Part shown: piece by piece, positions 9,617-18,887 of the stretch
Position numbering within the stretch: the stretch's first letter is position 1
Layout: the number at the start of each line of letters is the position of its first letter
Origin: Gammaproteobacteria bacterium
GTDB lineage: Bacteria; Pseudomonadota; Gammaproteobacteria; Pseudomonadales; Azotimanducaceae
Length of the DNA: 55,801 nt
Assembly: GCA_026709225.1 (NCBI GenBank)
Contig: JAPOTJ010000030.1
Coordinates: 1-55,801 of the forward strand
Direction: 5' to 3'
Position numbers and translations under genes: made by a program
Notes under the pieces: model-generated
What the model saw: only the letters and a program-made list of their open reading frames with translations
The model's database searches: none
What the model was told of the DNA's origin: nothing

Positions 9617-10526
9617 CATCGGCTTTATTGGACTCGGCAACATGGGCGGCCCTATGGCCTCGAACTTGCTCGCCGCAGGGTATCGGGTCAAGGTCTTCGA
9701 CCTCGTTCAAGAGCGACTCGACCTGCTCGCATCGAAGGGAGGCGATGCCGTCGAATCCCCGAGCGAAGCTGTGCGCGGTGCCGAGTTCTGCATCAGCATG
9801 CTGCCAGCGTCCGCGCATGTGCGCGGCCTGTACTTGGAGAGTGCGCGCGATGCGGCGCTCATCGATCAAATCGACCCAACGACACTTGTTATCGATTGCA
9901 GCACCATCGCTCCCTACGCCGCGCGAGAAGTTGCCGCGGCCGCGAGCGCACGCGGTATCGACATGCTCGACGCGCCAGTATCAGGCGGTACGGCAGGTGC
10001 CGAGGCAGGCACGCTGACGTTTATTGTTGGCGGCGATGCGGCGGCGCTCGAACGTGCGCGTCCGCTACTTGAAGCCATGGGCGCAAATATATTTCACGCA
10101 GGCGTATCAGGCGCCGGTCAGGTTGGCAAGATCTGCAACAACATGCTGCTTGCAATCCTGATGACGGGCACCGCCGAAGCCCTATCACTTGGCGTCGCCA
10201 ACGGTCTCGACCCAGCGCGCCTGTCAAGCATCATGCGCGACTCATCAGGCGGCAACTGGGCGCTTGAAAAATACAACCCGTGGCCGGGCGTGATGGACGG
10301 CGTGCCAGCGTCGCGCGGCTACAGCGGCGGATTCCTGACCGACTTGATGATCAAAGACCTCGGCCTTGCCATGGAAGCCTCCGCCGCTACTGGCAAAGGC
10401 GTGCCGATGGGCAGCCTCGCGCTCAGCCTGTACCGAATGCACCGCGAGCAGCTCGACGCGGGCGGGCTTGATTTTTCGAGTATTCAGAGGCTGTATGGGT
10501 CGGGGAGTGGTGTTTCTGGCGGGTAG
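9609..10526 (+). CDS. mmsB: 3-hydroxyisobutyrate dehydrogenase
   Basis: NAD-dependent oxidation of 3-hydroxyisobutyrate to methylmalonate semialdehyde. The N-terminal dinucleotide motif is GFIGLGNMGGPMASNLL, the substrate loop is DAPVSGGTAGAEAGTL, and the catalytic Lys is in GQVGKICNNML (about residue 172). The ATG at 9609 lies within the end of the hydrolase gene, so translation is coupled. The next enzyme, methylmalonate-semialdehyde dehydrogenase (mmsA), is not in this window. No clear terminator follows the stop before the AbiE promoter. Confidence 0.93.
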   Translation: MADIGFIGLGNMGGPMASNLLAAGYRVKVFDLVQERLDLLASKGGDAVESPSEAVRGAEFCISMLPASAHVRGLYLESARDAALIDQIDPTTLVIDCSTIAPYAAREVAAAASARGIDMLDAPVSGGTAGAEAGTLTFIVGGDAAALERARPLLEAMGANIFHAGVSGAGQVGKICNNMLLAILMTGTAEALSLGVANGLDPARLSSIMRDSSGGNWALEKYNPWPGVMDGVPASRGYSGGFLTDLMIKDLGLAMEASAATGKGVPMGSLALSLYRMHREQLDAGGLDFSSIQRLYGSGSGVSGG

Positions 10527-10584
10527 GTTTTTCGGATCGGAAATGCTGTTTGAAGATGTCGCTCTAAATGCGGAATTGACCGTG

Positions 10585-10609
10585 TAAACAATATTTAATA
10601 TATTGTTTA
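10585..10609. promoter_or_regulatory. Perfect palindrome upstream of abiEi (probable operator)
   Basis: TAAACAATAT and ATATTGTTTA form a perfect 10-nt inverted repeat around a 5-nt spacer, ending 28 nt before the abiEi GTG. AbiEi antitoxins are known to repress their own operon by binding inverted repeats in the promoter. The AT-rich palindrome contains -10-like hexamers (TATTTA, TATATT), so binding here would block polymerase. Confidence 0.7.
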
Positions 10610-10637
10610 AGCATACCTGATTACATTCTTCCGAATC

Positions 10638-11438
10638 GTGCCGCGGGTCATATCAGCCCCATTCTTCAGTGCTCACCCAGTGTTTCGTCGCGCTGAGTAC
10701 GCAGCTTGGATTGGTCGAGAGCCAACCGACAATGTCGTGACGGCGATGCTTTCGCAGCATCTCAAAGCAGGTAATATTCAACGAATTAGCCGTCAAGTTT
10801 TCGCATCTGTCCCCCCCTTCGCAAAGGGGAGGTCGTGGATGGCAGACAAGTTTCTTGCAGCGTCGCGGCTTCGGCCGGATGGCGTGATTGGTTATCACTG
10901 TGCCCTTGAGATCCATGGCTACAACTACAGTGAATGGCATATGGCACAGGTGATTGCGCCCGGTCAACCGAAACTGCACGTGACGCCCAGGATCACCTGT
11001 CGATTTGTCGTCCCTCGCACGCCTTTTGACCCGTCCTCCAAGGAGGATGTGGTGTCAATCGACCGGCTCGGCTTGGAAGTAAAAGTTACAACGCTTGAGC
11101 GAACGATCGTGGATCTTTTTGATCGATATGATCTTGCAGGCGGCATCGATGAGCTCTTCAACTCGCTCAGCCTGATCAATCGTATTCATGAAGGTCGATT
11201 GGTCAATCAAGTGCGAGCACTTGCCAACGCATCGGCTGCGGGTGCCATTGGATTTTGGCTGGAGCAGGCTGAATTGAATGTGTCGCATGAGACGCTCGAT
11301 GCACTACGCACACTGGCTCCGAAAACGCTGCGCTACGCGCTTGGCACCAGACGGGGGGAAGGACGGGCCGTGCGCGCTTGGAGGGTGATACTGCCTGAGC
11401 GTCTGGTCGAGCAGGGCTTTGAGGGCACTCAGACATGA
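10638..11438 (+). CDS. abiEi: AbiEi-type antitoxin of a type IV toxin-antitoxin system
   Basis: This 266-aa protein fits the AbiEi layout: an N-terminal winged-helix region (about residues 15-80, with YAAWIGREPTDNVVTAML and a basic segment) and a C-terminal antitoxin domain containing KVTTLERTIVDLFDRYDLAGG. In characterised AbiE systems the antitoxin represses the operon and counters a nucleotidyltransferase toxin without forming a stable complex. The start is a GTG at 10638. The 3' end overlaps abiEii by 4 nt (ATGA). Family assignment rests on the fold pattern plus the partner gene. Confidence 0.85.
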   Translation: MPRVISAPFFSAHPVFRRAEYAAWIGREPTDNVVTAMLSQHLKAGNIQRISRQVFASVPPFAKGRSWMADKFLAASRLRPDGVIGYHCALEIHGYNYSEWHMAQVIAPGQPKLHVTPRITCRFVVPRTPFDPSSKEDVVSIDRLGLEVKVTTLERTIVDLFDRYDLAGGIDELFNSLSLINRIHEGRLVNQVRALANASAAGAIGFWLEQAELNVSHETLDALRTLAPKTLRYALGTRRGEGRAVRAWRVILPERLVEQGFEGTQT

Positions 11439-12397
11439 TTCCATCAGCGCAAGCAGTTCAGCGCATCGCTTCACACATCAAGCTTCGCCCAGGCGCAATT
11501 GAGAAGGCGCTCAGACTTCTCGATTTGCTCACAGAGATCAATGCCGACCCGACGCTCAAAGGTCGGCTCGCGCTCAAAGGCGGGACGGCGCTCAATATGT
11601 TTCATCTCGACATGCCACGTCTTTCTGTTGACATTGATCTCAACTATGTCGCTTCGCTCAACCGGTCTCAAATGCGGCGCGAGCGATCGCTTATCGATGA
11701 TGCCATCAGTAAGCTACTTGTTTCGCGAGGCTATGCCATCCGGCGAGTGCCGCGGGCACACGCTGGCGGCAAATGGTCCGCGCGCTTCAGTTCTGCGCTT
11801 GGCGGCAACGGCACTTTGGAAGTCGATGTCAATTATATGAACCGAGAGCCGATTTTCGGCATGAGAAAAATGGACTCATGTAAGGTTGATGGCATGCAAG
11901 CGTTCGACATCCTAGTCATCGATGTCCATGAAATCATTGCAGGCAAGCTCGTCGCGCTCGTAGCCCGGAATACCGGACGCGACCTTTTTGATACCTGTTC
12001 CATTCTGGAGATGGGGAGCCTCGACTGGTCTTGGATAAGAATTGCCGTGCTCGCGCTCGGCGCGTCGGGGAGACCCGATTGGAGGCAAGTGTCGATTGGC
12101 GCAATAGAGCGTCCTGATGAATCACTCGACAAGCTTGCGTACTGTCTGAAGGCAGGGTATTTGGACGACAGCGGTGGGGTTGAGGCTTGGCTGACGAGAT
12201 CGCTACTGACGATCCGGCGCCAACTAAGCAGTCTCTTCGATTTTTCGGCTGGGGAGAGATTGTTTCTCGATGCGCTACTTGATCATAGGGAGGTTGATGT
12301 GCGCGGGCTTGATATCAATGCGAATGTAAAAGAAAAACTCAAGGCCATGCCGATGCTCGCATGGAAAGCGCAGCATGTGCGAGATGCTCAGCGCTGA
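11435..12397 (+). CDS. abiEii: AbiEii-type nucleotidyltransferase toxin
   Basis: A 320-aa protein with the AbiEii/DNA polymerase-beta-like nucleotidyltransferase motifs: LALKGGTALNMF (GG-S/T motif), LSVDIDLNY (catalytic D-x-D) and a later segment VHEIIAGKLVALVARNTGRDLFDT, equivalent to the conserved K and D of motifs III/IV. Such toxins transfer nucleotides to RNA and cause bacteriostasis or phage abortive infection. All motifs look intact, so this module is probably functional. It stands between the metabolic operon and the CRISPR array. Confidence 0.88.
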   Translation: MIPSAQAVQRIASHIKLRPGAIEKALRLLDLLTEINADPTLKGRLALKGGTALNMFHLDMPRLSVDIDLNYVASLNRSQMRRERSLIDDAISKLLVSRGYAIRRVPRAHAGGKWSARFSSALGGNGTLEVDVNYMNREPIFGMRKMDSCKVDGMQAFDILVIDVHEIIAGKLVALVARNTGRDLFDTCSILEMGSLDWSWIRIAVLALGASGRPDWRQVSIGAIERPDESLDKLAYCLKAGYLDDSGGVEAWLTRSLLTIRRQLSSLFDFSAGERLFLDALLDHREVDVRGLDINANVKEKLKAMPMLAWKAQHVRDAQR

Positions 12398-12908
12398 TTC
12401 GCGGTTTTGGATTCGTTTTTAACGATGCCTCACATCGCGACGAAAATACAGAGACATCCAGTAAAACACGCCCGACATATGAACATAATTTGCATGAAAA
12501 TGAAGCCGCTCTCCCTTCGCCTTCAGCAAGAAGGTGTCAAAGAGCAAGGAAAATGTTATCTGGTTAGGCGCCTACAAGCGTCACTGGCCTCTTTGCGATT
12601 CCCTTTCTGAGTCCCGCTGTGCAGACTTTATGTACTGACTTGGAAGGAAGCGGAGAGCCGCGAATAAGAGTAGAGCGGTTGCGACTTGCGCTGCTCCGAT
12701 TTGGTCGCGATTTTGGTACCGGCTTCCGAGATTGCGCACATAGTGGCTTACGCAGCGCGTTCTTCAAGGCTAGCGGATTTCAGGTCGTGAATGACGGGAG
12801 CGGTGTCTAAGCGAAAGCTCACGGAGCGGGACTCGTTAGGCAGCTATGTGATCATACAAGCATTGCCCTTCGAATGGCTTGCCGACGGCCGATGAACGGC
12901 ACGTAAAT
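12398..12908. other. Non-coding gap between abiEii and the leader-distal end of the CRISPR array
   Basis: About 510 nt with no convincing gene. Several short open frames exist on both strands but lack ribosome binding sites and family features. No degenerate CRISPR repeat, tRNA or terminator hairpin was seen. The final repeat of the array abuts it directly at 12909. It may be relic sequence from array or island insertion. Confidence 0.5.
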
Positions 12909-15900
12909 GGTCTATCCCCGCATGTGCGGGGAAGCCACCGGCACAGCGCCGGCGTCGGTGCGGTAGTAGGGTCTATCCCCGCATGTGCGGGGAAGCCGTA
13001 ACGGCGCAAGGGTGACCTAGGTCGTAATAGGGTCTATCCCCGCATGTGCGGGGAAGCCGAGATCAACCAAGCGATTATGCTCGAATTTAAGGGTCTATCC
13101 CCGCATGTGCGGGGAAGCCCGCAGGCTCCCATGTCCCTGCCGACTCGGACCAGGTCTATCCCCGCATGTGCGGGGAAGCCTTATTCCTTGGGAACTTGGT
13201 CTATCTTCTCGCAGGTCTATCCCCGCATGTGCGGGGAAGCCCGTGAGCGTGTATGTTCGCTGTGAATTAACTACGGTCTATCCCCGCATGTGCGGGGAAG
13301 CCCGTAATACCCTCCGCACGGATTGAGCGCAATGAGGTCTATCCCCGCATGTGCGGGGAAGCCGCATACAGCACTTTGCCGCATTCATCCAAGACGGGTC
13401 TATCCCCGCATGTGCGGGGAAGCCACGGCGACAAAAGACCTGACCCAACGAGCCACAGGTCTATCCCCGCATGTGCGGGGAAGCCTCGGATGTGAGCCAA
13501 CCGGCGGCGATCTGTTGGGGTCTATCCCCGCATGTGCGGGGAAGCCCGTGAGCGAATGGCAGTACATGAACATCTGCTAGGTCTATCCCCGCATGTGCGG
13601 GGAAGCCTACTGACGGCATTCATTCTCAGCGTCTCCGAGAGGTCTATCCCCGCATGTGCGGGGAAGCCATAGCGGTCTGTAAGCAATCGGAGCAAGTCAA
13701 GGGTCTATCCCCGCATGTGCGGGGAAGCCTCAACAACGTTACGCACGGCGGCAGTCACAGTGGGTCTATCCCCGCATGTGCGGGGAAGCCCAATTCGAAG
13801 CTTAGAGCCAGCTATACGCGCAGGGTCTATCCCCGCATGTGCGGGGAAGCCAGGACAAGATGGCTGGTGAACGTCCCCTGCCAGGGTCTATCCCCGCATG
13901 TGCGGGGAAGCCAGGCTTGCCTATTTTGTGCGGAATGGTGTAGACGGTCTATCCCCGCATGTGCGGGGAAGCCAGCTTGGTCTTGCGGCTGCTGGCCTCC
14001 CGCCCAGGTCTATCCCCGCATGTGCGGGGAAGCCTACGTCGATCGCCGTACCATGGTGCTTCGGTGCGGTCTATCCCCGCATGTGCGGGGAAGCCCGTAA
14101 TACCCTCCGCACGGATTGAGCGCAATGAGGTCTATCCCCGCATGTGCGGGGAAGCCGCGGAGCCATTATCAACCTTGCGGGTATCTTGGGGTCTATCCCC
14201 GCATGTGCGGGGAAGCCCGAAGCCACGCAGTCGTGCCGATCTCTACCGCGGGTCTATCCCCGCATGTGCGGGGAAGCCCTGCAAAGGCTGTGGAGGACGC
14301 GCCGAAATAAGGGTCTATCCCCGCATGTGCGGGGAAGCCGGAGCATTTGCGAGCTGTCGCAAGGCTGTCTAGGGTCTATCCCCGCATGTGCGGGGAAGCC
14401 ATGGCCAGCGTTGCCGAGGCAGGAAAGGTAATGGGTCTATCCCCGCATGTGCGGGGAAGCCGAGGAGCTCGCTTCGCTGATGAATCACCTGTCGGGTCTA
14501 TCCCCGCATGTGCGGGGAAGCCGATCTCCACCTGGAGACGCGCCACCATATCTCGGGTCTATCCCCGCATGTGCGGGGAAGCCTTCTTGATCGCGGCCGC
14601 GATATCCTTCGTCTGCGGTCTATCCCCGCATGTGCGGGGAAGCCCGAACCAAGACGGCGCAGGAGTGAAGGTGCTTCGGTCTATCCCCGCATGTGCGGGG
14701 AAGCCCGAACTAATTTTGCGATCAGCCATTGTTATGAGGGTCTATCCCCGCATGTGCGGGGAAGCCGGGGTCTTTCTGAAGACCACGCTTGGGAAGTCGG
14801 GTCTATCCCCGCATGTGCGGGGAAGCCATCCACCGAGGGGCGGAAGTCTCAGAACCACGCGGTCTATCCCCGCATGTGCGGGGAAGCCTCAGGGGGATGA
14901 CGGCGCAACCAGTCAAGGTAAGGTCTATCCCCGCATGTGCGGGGAAGCCCAATCGCGGGAATTTACCTCAGAATCTCAAGCGGGTCTATCCCCGCATGTG
15001 CGGGGAAGCCGGAATCCCAAAATGCGTAGAGCCATGCCCGTTGGGTCTATCCCCGCATGTGCGGGGAAGCCGACCTCGATGTCGGCCTTCAGCTGCCCGT
15101 GCTGGGTCTATCCCCGCATGTGCGGGGAAGCCCTCGTGCGTATGTTTTCGTACCTGTTGACATGGGGTCTATCCCCGCATGTGCGGGGAAGCCTCTGCGC
15201 ATTAGGCGGTGGGGGGGTATCATCTGGGTCTATCCCCGCATGTGCGGGGAAGCCGCTCAGGTCTGCGCTGGCTGTCTATTGCTCTTGGGTCTATCCCCGC
15301 ATGTGCGGGGAAGCCGAGCAGTGGATGCCTGAAGCCGACGGCATGACGGGTCTATCCCCGCATGTGCGGGGAAGCCGCGTCGATGAAAGCGTCCGCCGAC
15401 GCGTCGTAGGGTCTATCCCCGCATGTGCGGGGAAGCCGCCTACGCGGACCAGAGCAGCGGCGAGCCGTCGGGTCTATCCCCGCATGTGCGGGGAAGCCAC
15501 GCTTAGTGTTTACTCCGTACCAATTGCCTTGGGTCTATCCCCGCATGTGCGGGGAAGCCAGGTTTGTCATCTGGTTTCGAGTCCGAAGGTAGGGTCTATC
15601 CCCGCATGTGCGGGGAAGCCCACTGCGGCACTACGGCTTGCCATGCCGGATGGGGTCTATCCCCGCATGTGCGGGGAAGCCGAGACCCGCTCTCCAAAGG
15701 CGAACTTCAGCGCGGGTCTATCCCCGCATGTGCGGGGAAGCCCCTCAAGCGTGACGACGGCCTCGATCATCTGCGGGTCTATCCCCGCATGTGCGGGGAA
15801 GCCGTTGATGTGAAGCCGCCGCTGAAGCTCGCCGAGGGTCTATCCCCGCATGTGCGGGGAAGCCGTGGGCGTGGTTCGCGAGGTCGGGGGGTGTTCGGGT

Positions 15901-16108
15901 CTATCCCCGCATGTGCGGGGAAGCCTAGGTCGCCCCGCCCAGCTCGCGGGTCGACCCGGGTCTATCCCCGCATGTGCGGGGAAGCCTCTGCTATCGGCAT
16001 GAACCGGTCGCGGAAAGTGGGTCTATCCCCGCATGTGCGGGGAAGCCGGCCGCCCGCTGTGGCGGCTTCAGTGCGGCTTGGGTCTATCCCCGCATGTGCG
16101 GGGAAGCC
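12909..16108 (-). CRISPR. Type I-E CRISPR array, 53 repeats and 52 spacers
   Basis: Repeats are 28 nt and begin on the plus strand at 12909, 12970, 13031 and so on to 16081. Every start I checked falls on an exact 61-nt grid (52 x 61 = 3172 nt), giving 33-nt spacers. The repeat contains the palindrome CCCCGC/GCGGGG around a 4-nt loop and, read on the minus strand, ends GGGGATAGACC, matching the I-E repeat class (E. coli ends GGGGATAAACCG). Transcription is therefore on the minus strand, with the leader at 16109-16168 beside cas2, the newest spacers at the high-coordinate end and the oldest near 12937. I found no degenerate repeat, even at the distal end. One spacer occurs twice (13303-13335 and 14096-14128). 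Long plus-strand open frames through the array are artefacts of the repeats. Confidence 0.99.
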
Positions 16109-16168
16109 TCTAGGCAGTAAATGCATGATTATAATGGGTTTTTAAATAACGGTTGAGGCGCAGTGTCG
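16109..16168 (-). promoter_or_regulatory. CRISPR leader with -10 box and IHF-like site
   Basis: An AT-rich 60-nt interval separates the cas2 stop codon from the first repeat. On the minus strand it has a perfect -10 (TATAAT, 16133-16128) with only a weak -35 about 17 nt upstream (TCAACC). AATCATGCATTTA at 16130-16118 matches the IHF consensus WATCAANNNNTTR with one mismatch. In E. coli I-E, IHF bends the leader at a comparable distance from the first repeat to position Cas1-Cas2 integration, so this short leader could serve both transcription and adaptation. Confidence 0.7.
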
Positions 16169-16468
16169 TTAGAGCTTGCGAACTAGCAGTATCCCTTCCA
16201 CATCGCAAATTTCCTTGGGGGGATCGCCAAGATACCTCAGGGCCAGTCCTCCTGCGCACGAACTATCCCTCCAAATCATTGCTATCGCGCCACGACCAAG
16301 CGCTTCATACCAATCCCGTACGACGTTCCAAACACGCTCCCTCACGCCTGCGGAAAGGTCCGGCGACACATATACACCCGGTGCAACCTCAAGCAGTACC
16401 GAAGCCAGAAACCCTCGATACCTAGCCTCGACATCGCGCGTTACGATCACAGTCATCGGCATCTTCAT
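16169..16468 (-). CDS. cas2e: CRISPR-associated Cas2e
   Basis: A 99-aa Cas2 of the I-E subtype and part of the Cas1-Cas2 integrase. The ferredoxin-like strand MTVIVTRDVEARYRGFLASV and the segment LLEVAPGVYVSPDLSAGVRERVW are characteristic of I-E Cas2. The likely start is MKMPMTV or MPMTV, overlapping the end of cas1 by 4 nt. It is the last gene of the Cascade/adaptation operon and ends 60 nt before the first CRISPR repeat. Confidence 0.95.
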   Translation of the reverse strand: MKMPMTVIVTRDVEARYRGFLASVLLEVAPGVYVSPDLSAGVRERVWNVVRDWYEALGRGAIAMIWRDSSCAGGLALRYLGDPPKEICDVEGILLVRKL

Positions 16469-17355
16469 TTCTTGGCTTTAGAGGGATCTTCGAATAGCTT
16501 CTTAATCCGGGAAATCATGTCAGGAATGATGTTCTGACGAACAAGCTCTTGTCCGATAGCTTGTCGGGTAACTCGTTCAATATTTAGCGTAGGCGAGTTG
16601 CTCACTTGTTTTGCGCATTGGAATGCCGTGGGGATGGTCAGGCCAGTCCGATACAGATCTGAGATATCCAACACAAAGGACTGGCCCGGATCCTCGTGAA
16701 TAAATCCCAATTGGGGCACTGTAGATGTTGCCGAAACCGCGATGGCGGCAGCCGCTTCAACTGCGGTGGAAGCATGGTTCAACGCTTGGTTCGCGAAGTC
16801 GCTACTTTCGGGCTTTGACCGATCATATTTCCTGCCCTTCCATTCGATTCCGATTTGACCTGCAATGATCTGATAGCTCTTTTTCATGCGCGATCCCTCG
16901 ATACCGCGAAGCACAGAGATGTCCCGGTGCGGGAGTACTTGGCCGAAACGCCAAGCATACATGCGACGGGCGATATCAAGACGACTCTTGGTGTCTGCCC
17001 AGCAAGCAGCTTGTCGTCTTGCCAAAGAGGATTTGTCGGAGACTAGGGGTGGGGCGGTGTAGAGACGAACTCCATCTTGCCCCACAGCCGCCATAGCGGT
17101 GCCATTTGATGCCATAAGCCGGAGCGCGTCGTGGCTTACAGTTGAGCCAGGACCAAGCAGAATCATAGAAATATTTTGGAAGGGTACGGTGTAGTGGCCG
17201 GGAGCTAGCTCTCTGGTTTCGGCAATCTTGACTCTTCGCTCGAATATTAAGGTACCGTCCTGTACAGATAGATTGCCGCGAGATAACCAGAGAAGCCCCG
17301 ACCTGTCCGCATGAGGGATTCGCGCGGATTCTAGTCCAAGACGCCCCTTAAGCAT
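16465..17355 (-). CDS. cas1e: CRISPR-associated Cas1e integrase
   Basis: Catalyses spacer integration. The metal ligands are visible: Glu in LRGIEGSRMKKSY (about residue 150), His in GFIHEDPG (about 218) and Asp in FVLDISDLYR (about 230). 296 aa is the normal length. The start ATG at 17355 is preceded by GAGGT. It lies 30 nt downstream of cas6e and overlaps cas2. All active-site residues are present, so adaptation should be functional, in keeping with the long, regular array. Confidence 0.96.
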   Translation of the reverse strand: MLKGRLGLESARIPHADRSGLLWLSRGNLSVQDGTLIFERRVKIAETRELAPGHYTVPFQNISMILLGPGSTVSHDALRLMASNGTAMAAVGQDGVRLYTAPPLVSDKSSLARRQAACWADTKSRLDIARRMYAWRFGQVLPHRDISVLRGIEGSRMKKSYQIIAGQIGIEWKGRKYDRSKPESSDFANQALNHASTAVEAAAAIAVSATSTVPQLGFIHEDPGQSFVLDISDLYRTGLTIPTAFQCAKQVSNSPTLNIERVTRQAIGQELVRQNIIPDMISRIKKLFEDPSKAKK

Positions 17356-17385
17356 CGGTCAGGTGAACCTCGTAGCTAAAGGTAG

Positions 17386-18177
17386 TCATCTATTGAAGGG
17401 CCGAGTGCCCGGTGGGCGTAATAGGAGCATTCCATATCCGTAGGACTTATGACGTCCGACTCCATCCCTGAGGCATTGAGTAAATTTCATTGGATCCGAA
17501 ACGATAAAGTTGCCGTTAAGCACCGCATCAGGCCCTTCAGATGCTCTGCCTCGGCCTCGTGCGATGCGGGTACGCGAGAACGATGCGACCCTGAAGGTGT
17601 TCGGACAGATTTCCGCGGAACCAGCAAGTCTCTCAGTAAGCCACTTGAAATAGGATGATTCGCGGCTCGGTGTTTTAGAACGCTTGCTCTCTTCTGTAAG
17701 CTTCCAACCCTCGGAGTCATACGAGAGTAGCTCGGATCTATGGGCGTCTATCTCTGCGCCTTTTCTTAACAGTCGCCTCGACTGACTGTCCTCTACATCA
17801 TGCCGCAGGCGACGGACGGGACGGACTCTCACATCAAACCCGAGGCGCTGGCCGTCTGCGAATTCAGTCCGCAATGGTTTCGAACGCAAGTTACGAGGAT
17901 CAAGCACTTCAACTGAATCTGGGAGGCCCGATATCTCTGCTACCGATGTCGCTTTCTCGTGATCGTAGTCCGCATAGGCGTAAAGCGATCCAGTCACTCT
18001 TCGTTGACCAGAAAACATGCGAAAAGGCTTGAACGCACCCTGACCAAACATCTCACTGAGCAGTATGTGTAGCGCGAACCCTTCGTCAAGGTCTCCACGC
18101 CAGACAAGCCCGCGTTGCCCTGCCCACTTGTTGAAAGCACGCATCTCGATTGGCGCATGAATTAGGAATGTACTCAT
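17386..18177 (-). CDS. cas6e: Cas6e (CasE/Cse3) pre-crRNA endonuclease
   Basis: Cuts pre-crRNA at the base of each repeat hairpin and stays bound in Cascade. The C-terminal glycine-rich RNA-binding loop is GVGRHKSYGYGMLLL. The N-terminal segment around DEGFALHILLSEMFG has His37 in the position of the family's catalytic His. At 263 aa it is longer than E. coli Cas6e (199 aa); the extra length is a charged central segment (about residues 115-175). It overlaps the end of cas5e (ATGA). It would also be the enzyme that processes the repeat-like hairpins upstream of cse1. Confidence 0.93.
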   Translation of the reverse strand: MSTFLIHAPIEMRAFNKWAGQRGLVWRGDLDEGFALHILLSEMFGQGAFKPFRMFSGQRRVTGSLYAYADYDHEKATSVAEISGLPDSVEVLDPRNLRSKPLRTEFADGQRLGFDVRVRPVRRLRHDVEDSQSRRLLRKGAEIDAHRSELLSYDSEGWKLTEESKRSKTPSRESSYFKWLTERLAGSAEICPNTFRVASFSRTRIARGRGRASEGPDAVLNGNFIVSDPMKFTQCLRDGVGRHKSYGYGMLLLRPPGTRPFNR

Positions 18178-18887
18178 TCGGGCTTGGTTCCTTCAATACG
18201 TCCTTCGTAAACGATTCGGGAACCCCCGTGCAATCCAGTGCGCCAATTCCTCTCGTCAGATATATCAAACTTTGTGTAAGAGCCTTCTGATCCCTCGCGT
18301 CCAGACCAAATGACTCGAAAATCCTGCTTTTCTTCGGAAAGGATAGATTGAAGTGCCAAGAACGCACTTGGAGATTTGACTATGCCTTCATATAGCGGCC
18401 TTGAAGGAAGGCAAGACTTTCTGCCAATGAACAGTGGTCTGGCAGGCTTCTGTATGGCCTTTGCAACTTCTTCCAAGTTGGGCTGTTTGTCCTGTGGGTC
18501 GAGTCGCAGCACCACAGAATGCTCAATATCCGAAAGATATTCTTTCCATTGCTGATAAGAACCAACGTATGAGGCAAGTCCTCCGGCTCTGCCGATTGGC
18601 ACGCCGGTCGTCGACCACACTTTTTCACCTTTCTCCAGCTTCGCGGTTTGGTAGTCCATCATCCTGTCAGATGGAGTCAAGCACTTGCGAGCGACACCAA
18701 ACACGATACGGTCCTGTAGCGCTTGATGTTCCTCGCGCATCTGTCGGCTCCAGCCAAGGGCATTCGCAATTAAGCCTGTAAACATCGAAAGTGACGGAAA
18801 CTCACGGGTGACTCGCTGTGCATCTATGCTTTCGCCCCCGAAACTTACAAGAGGGGCGGCTAGCTCCATGTGAAGCCAAAGCTTCAT
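18174..18887 (-). CDS. cas5e: Cas5e (CasD) Cascade subunit
   Basis: Binds the crRNA 5' handle. MKLWLHMELAAPLVSFGGES is the typical Cas5e start, with the family segment FPSLSMFTGLIANALGW and the C-terminal RRIVYEGRI-like end (SRIVYEGRIEG). I chose the ATG at 18887 because it overlaps the cas7e stop as ATGA; the frame extends upstream inside cas7e, but that part is not Cas5-like. About 237 aa, near the family's usual length. Confidence 0.93.
   Translation of the reverse strand: MKLWLHMELAAPLVSFGGESIDAQRVTREFPSLSMFTGLIANALGWSRQMREEHQALQDRIVFGVARKCLTPSDRMMDYQTAKLEKGEKVWSTTGVPIGRAGGLASYVGSYQQWKEYLSDIEHSVVLRLDPQDKQPNLEEVAKAIQKPARPLFIGRKSCLPSRPLYEGIVKSPSAFLALQSILSEEKQDFRVIWSGREGSEGSYTKFDISDERNWRTGLHGGSRIVYEGRIEGTKPE

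Noticed and set aside
12398..12908. Relic repeats or an anti-CRISPR-type gene in the gap before the array
   Set aside because: No repeat-like palindrome and no reading frame with a ribosome binding site were found.
13044..16145. Several long plus-strand reading frames (up to 488 codons) with repeating CGEA/SPHVRGS/IPACAGKP units
   Set aside because: They are translations of the CRISPR repeats: a 61-nt period shifts frame by one each unit and the repeat has no stops in any plus frame. No ribosome binding sites.
16153..16481. Plus-strand frames opposite cas2
   Set aside because: Low-complexity, no ribosome binding site, and cas2 on the opposite strand is well supported.
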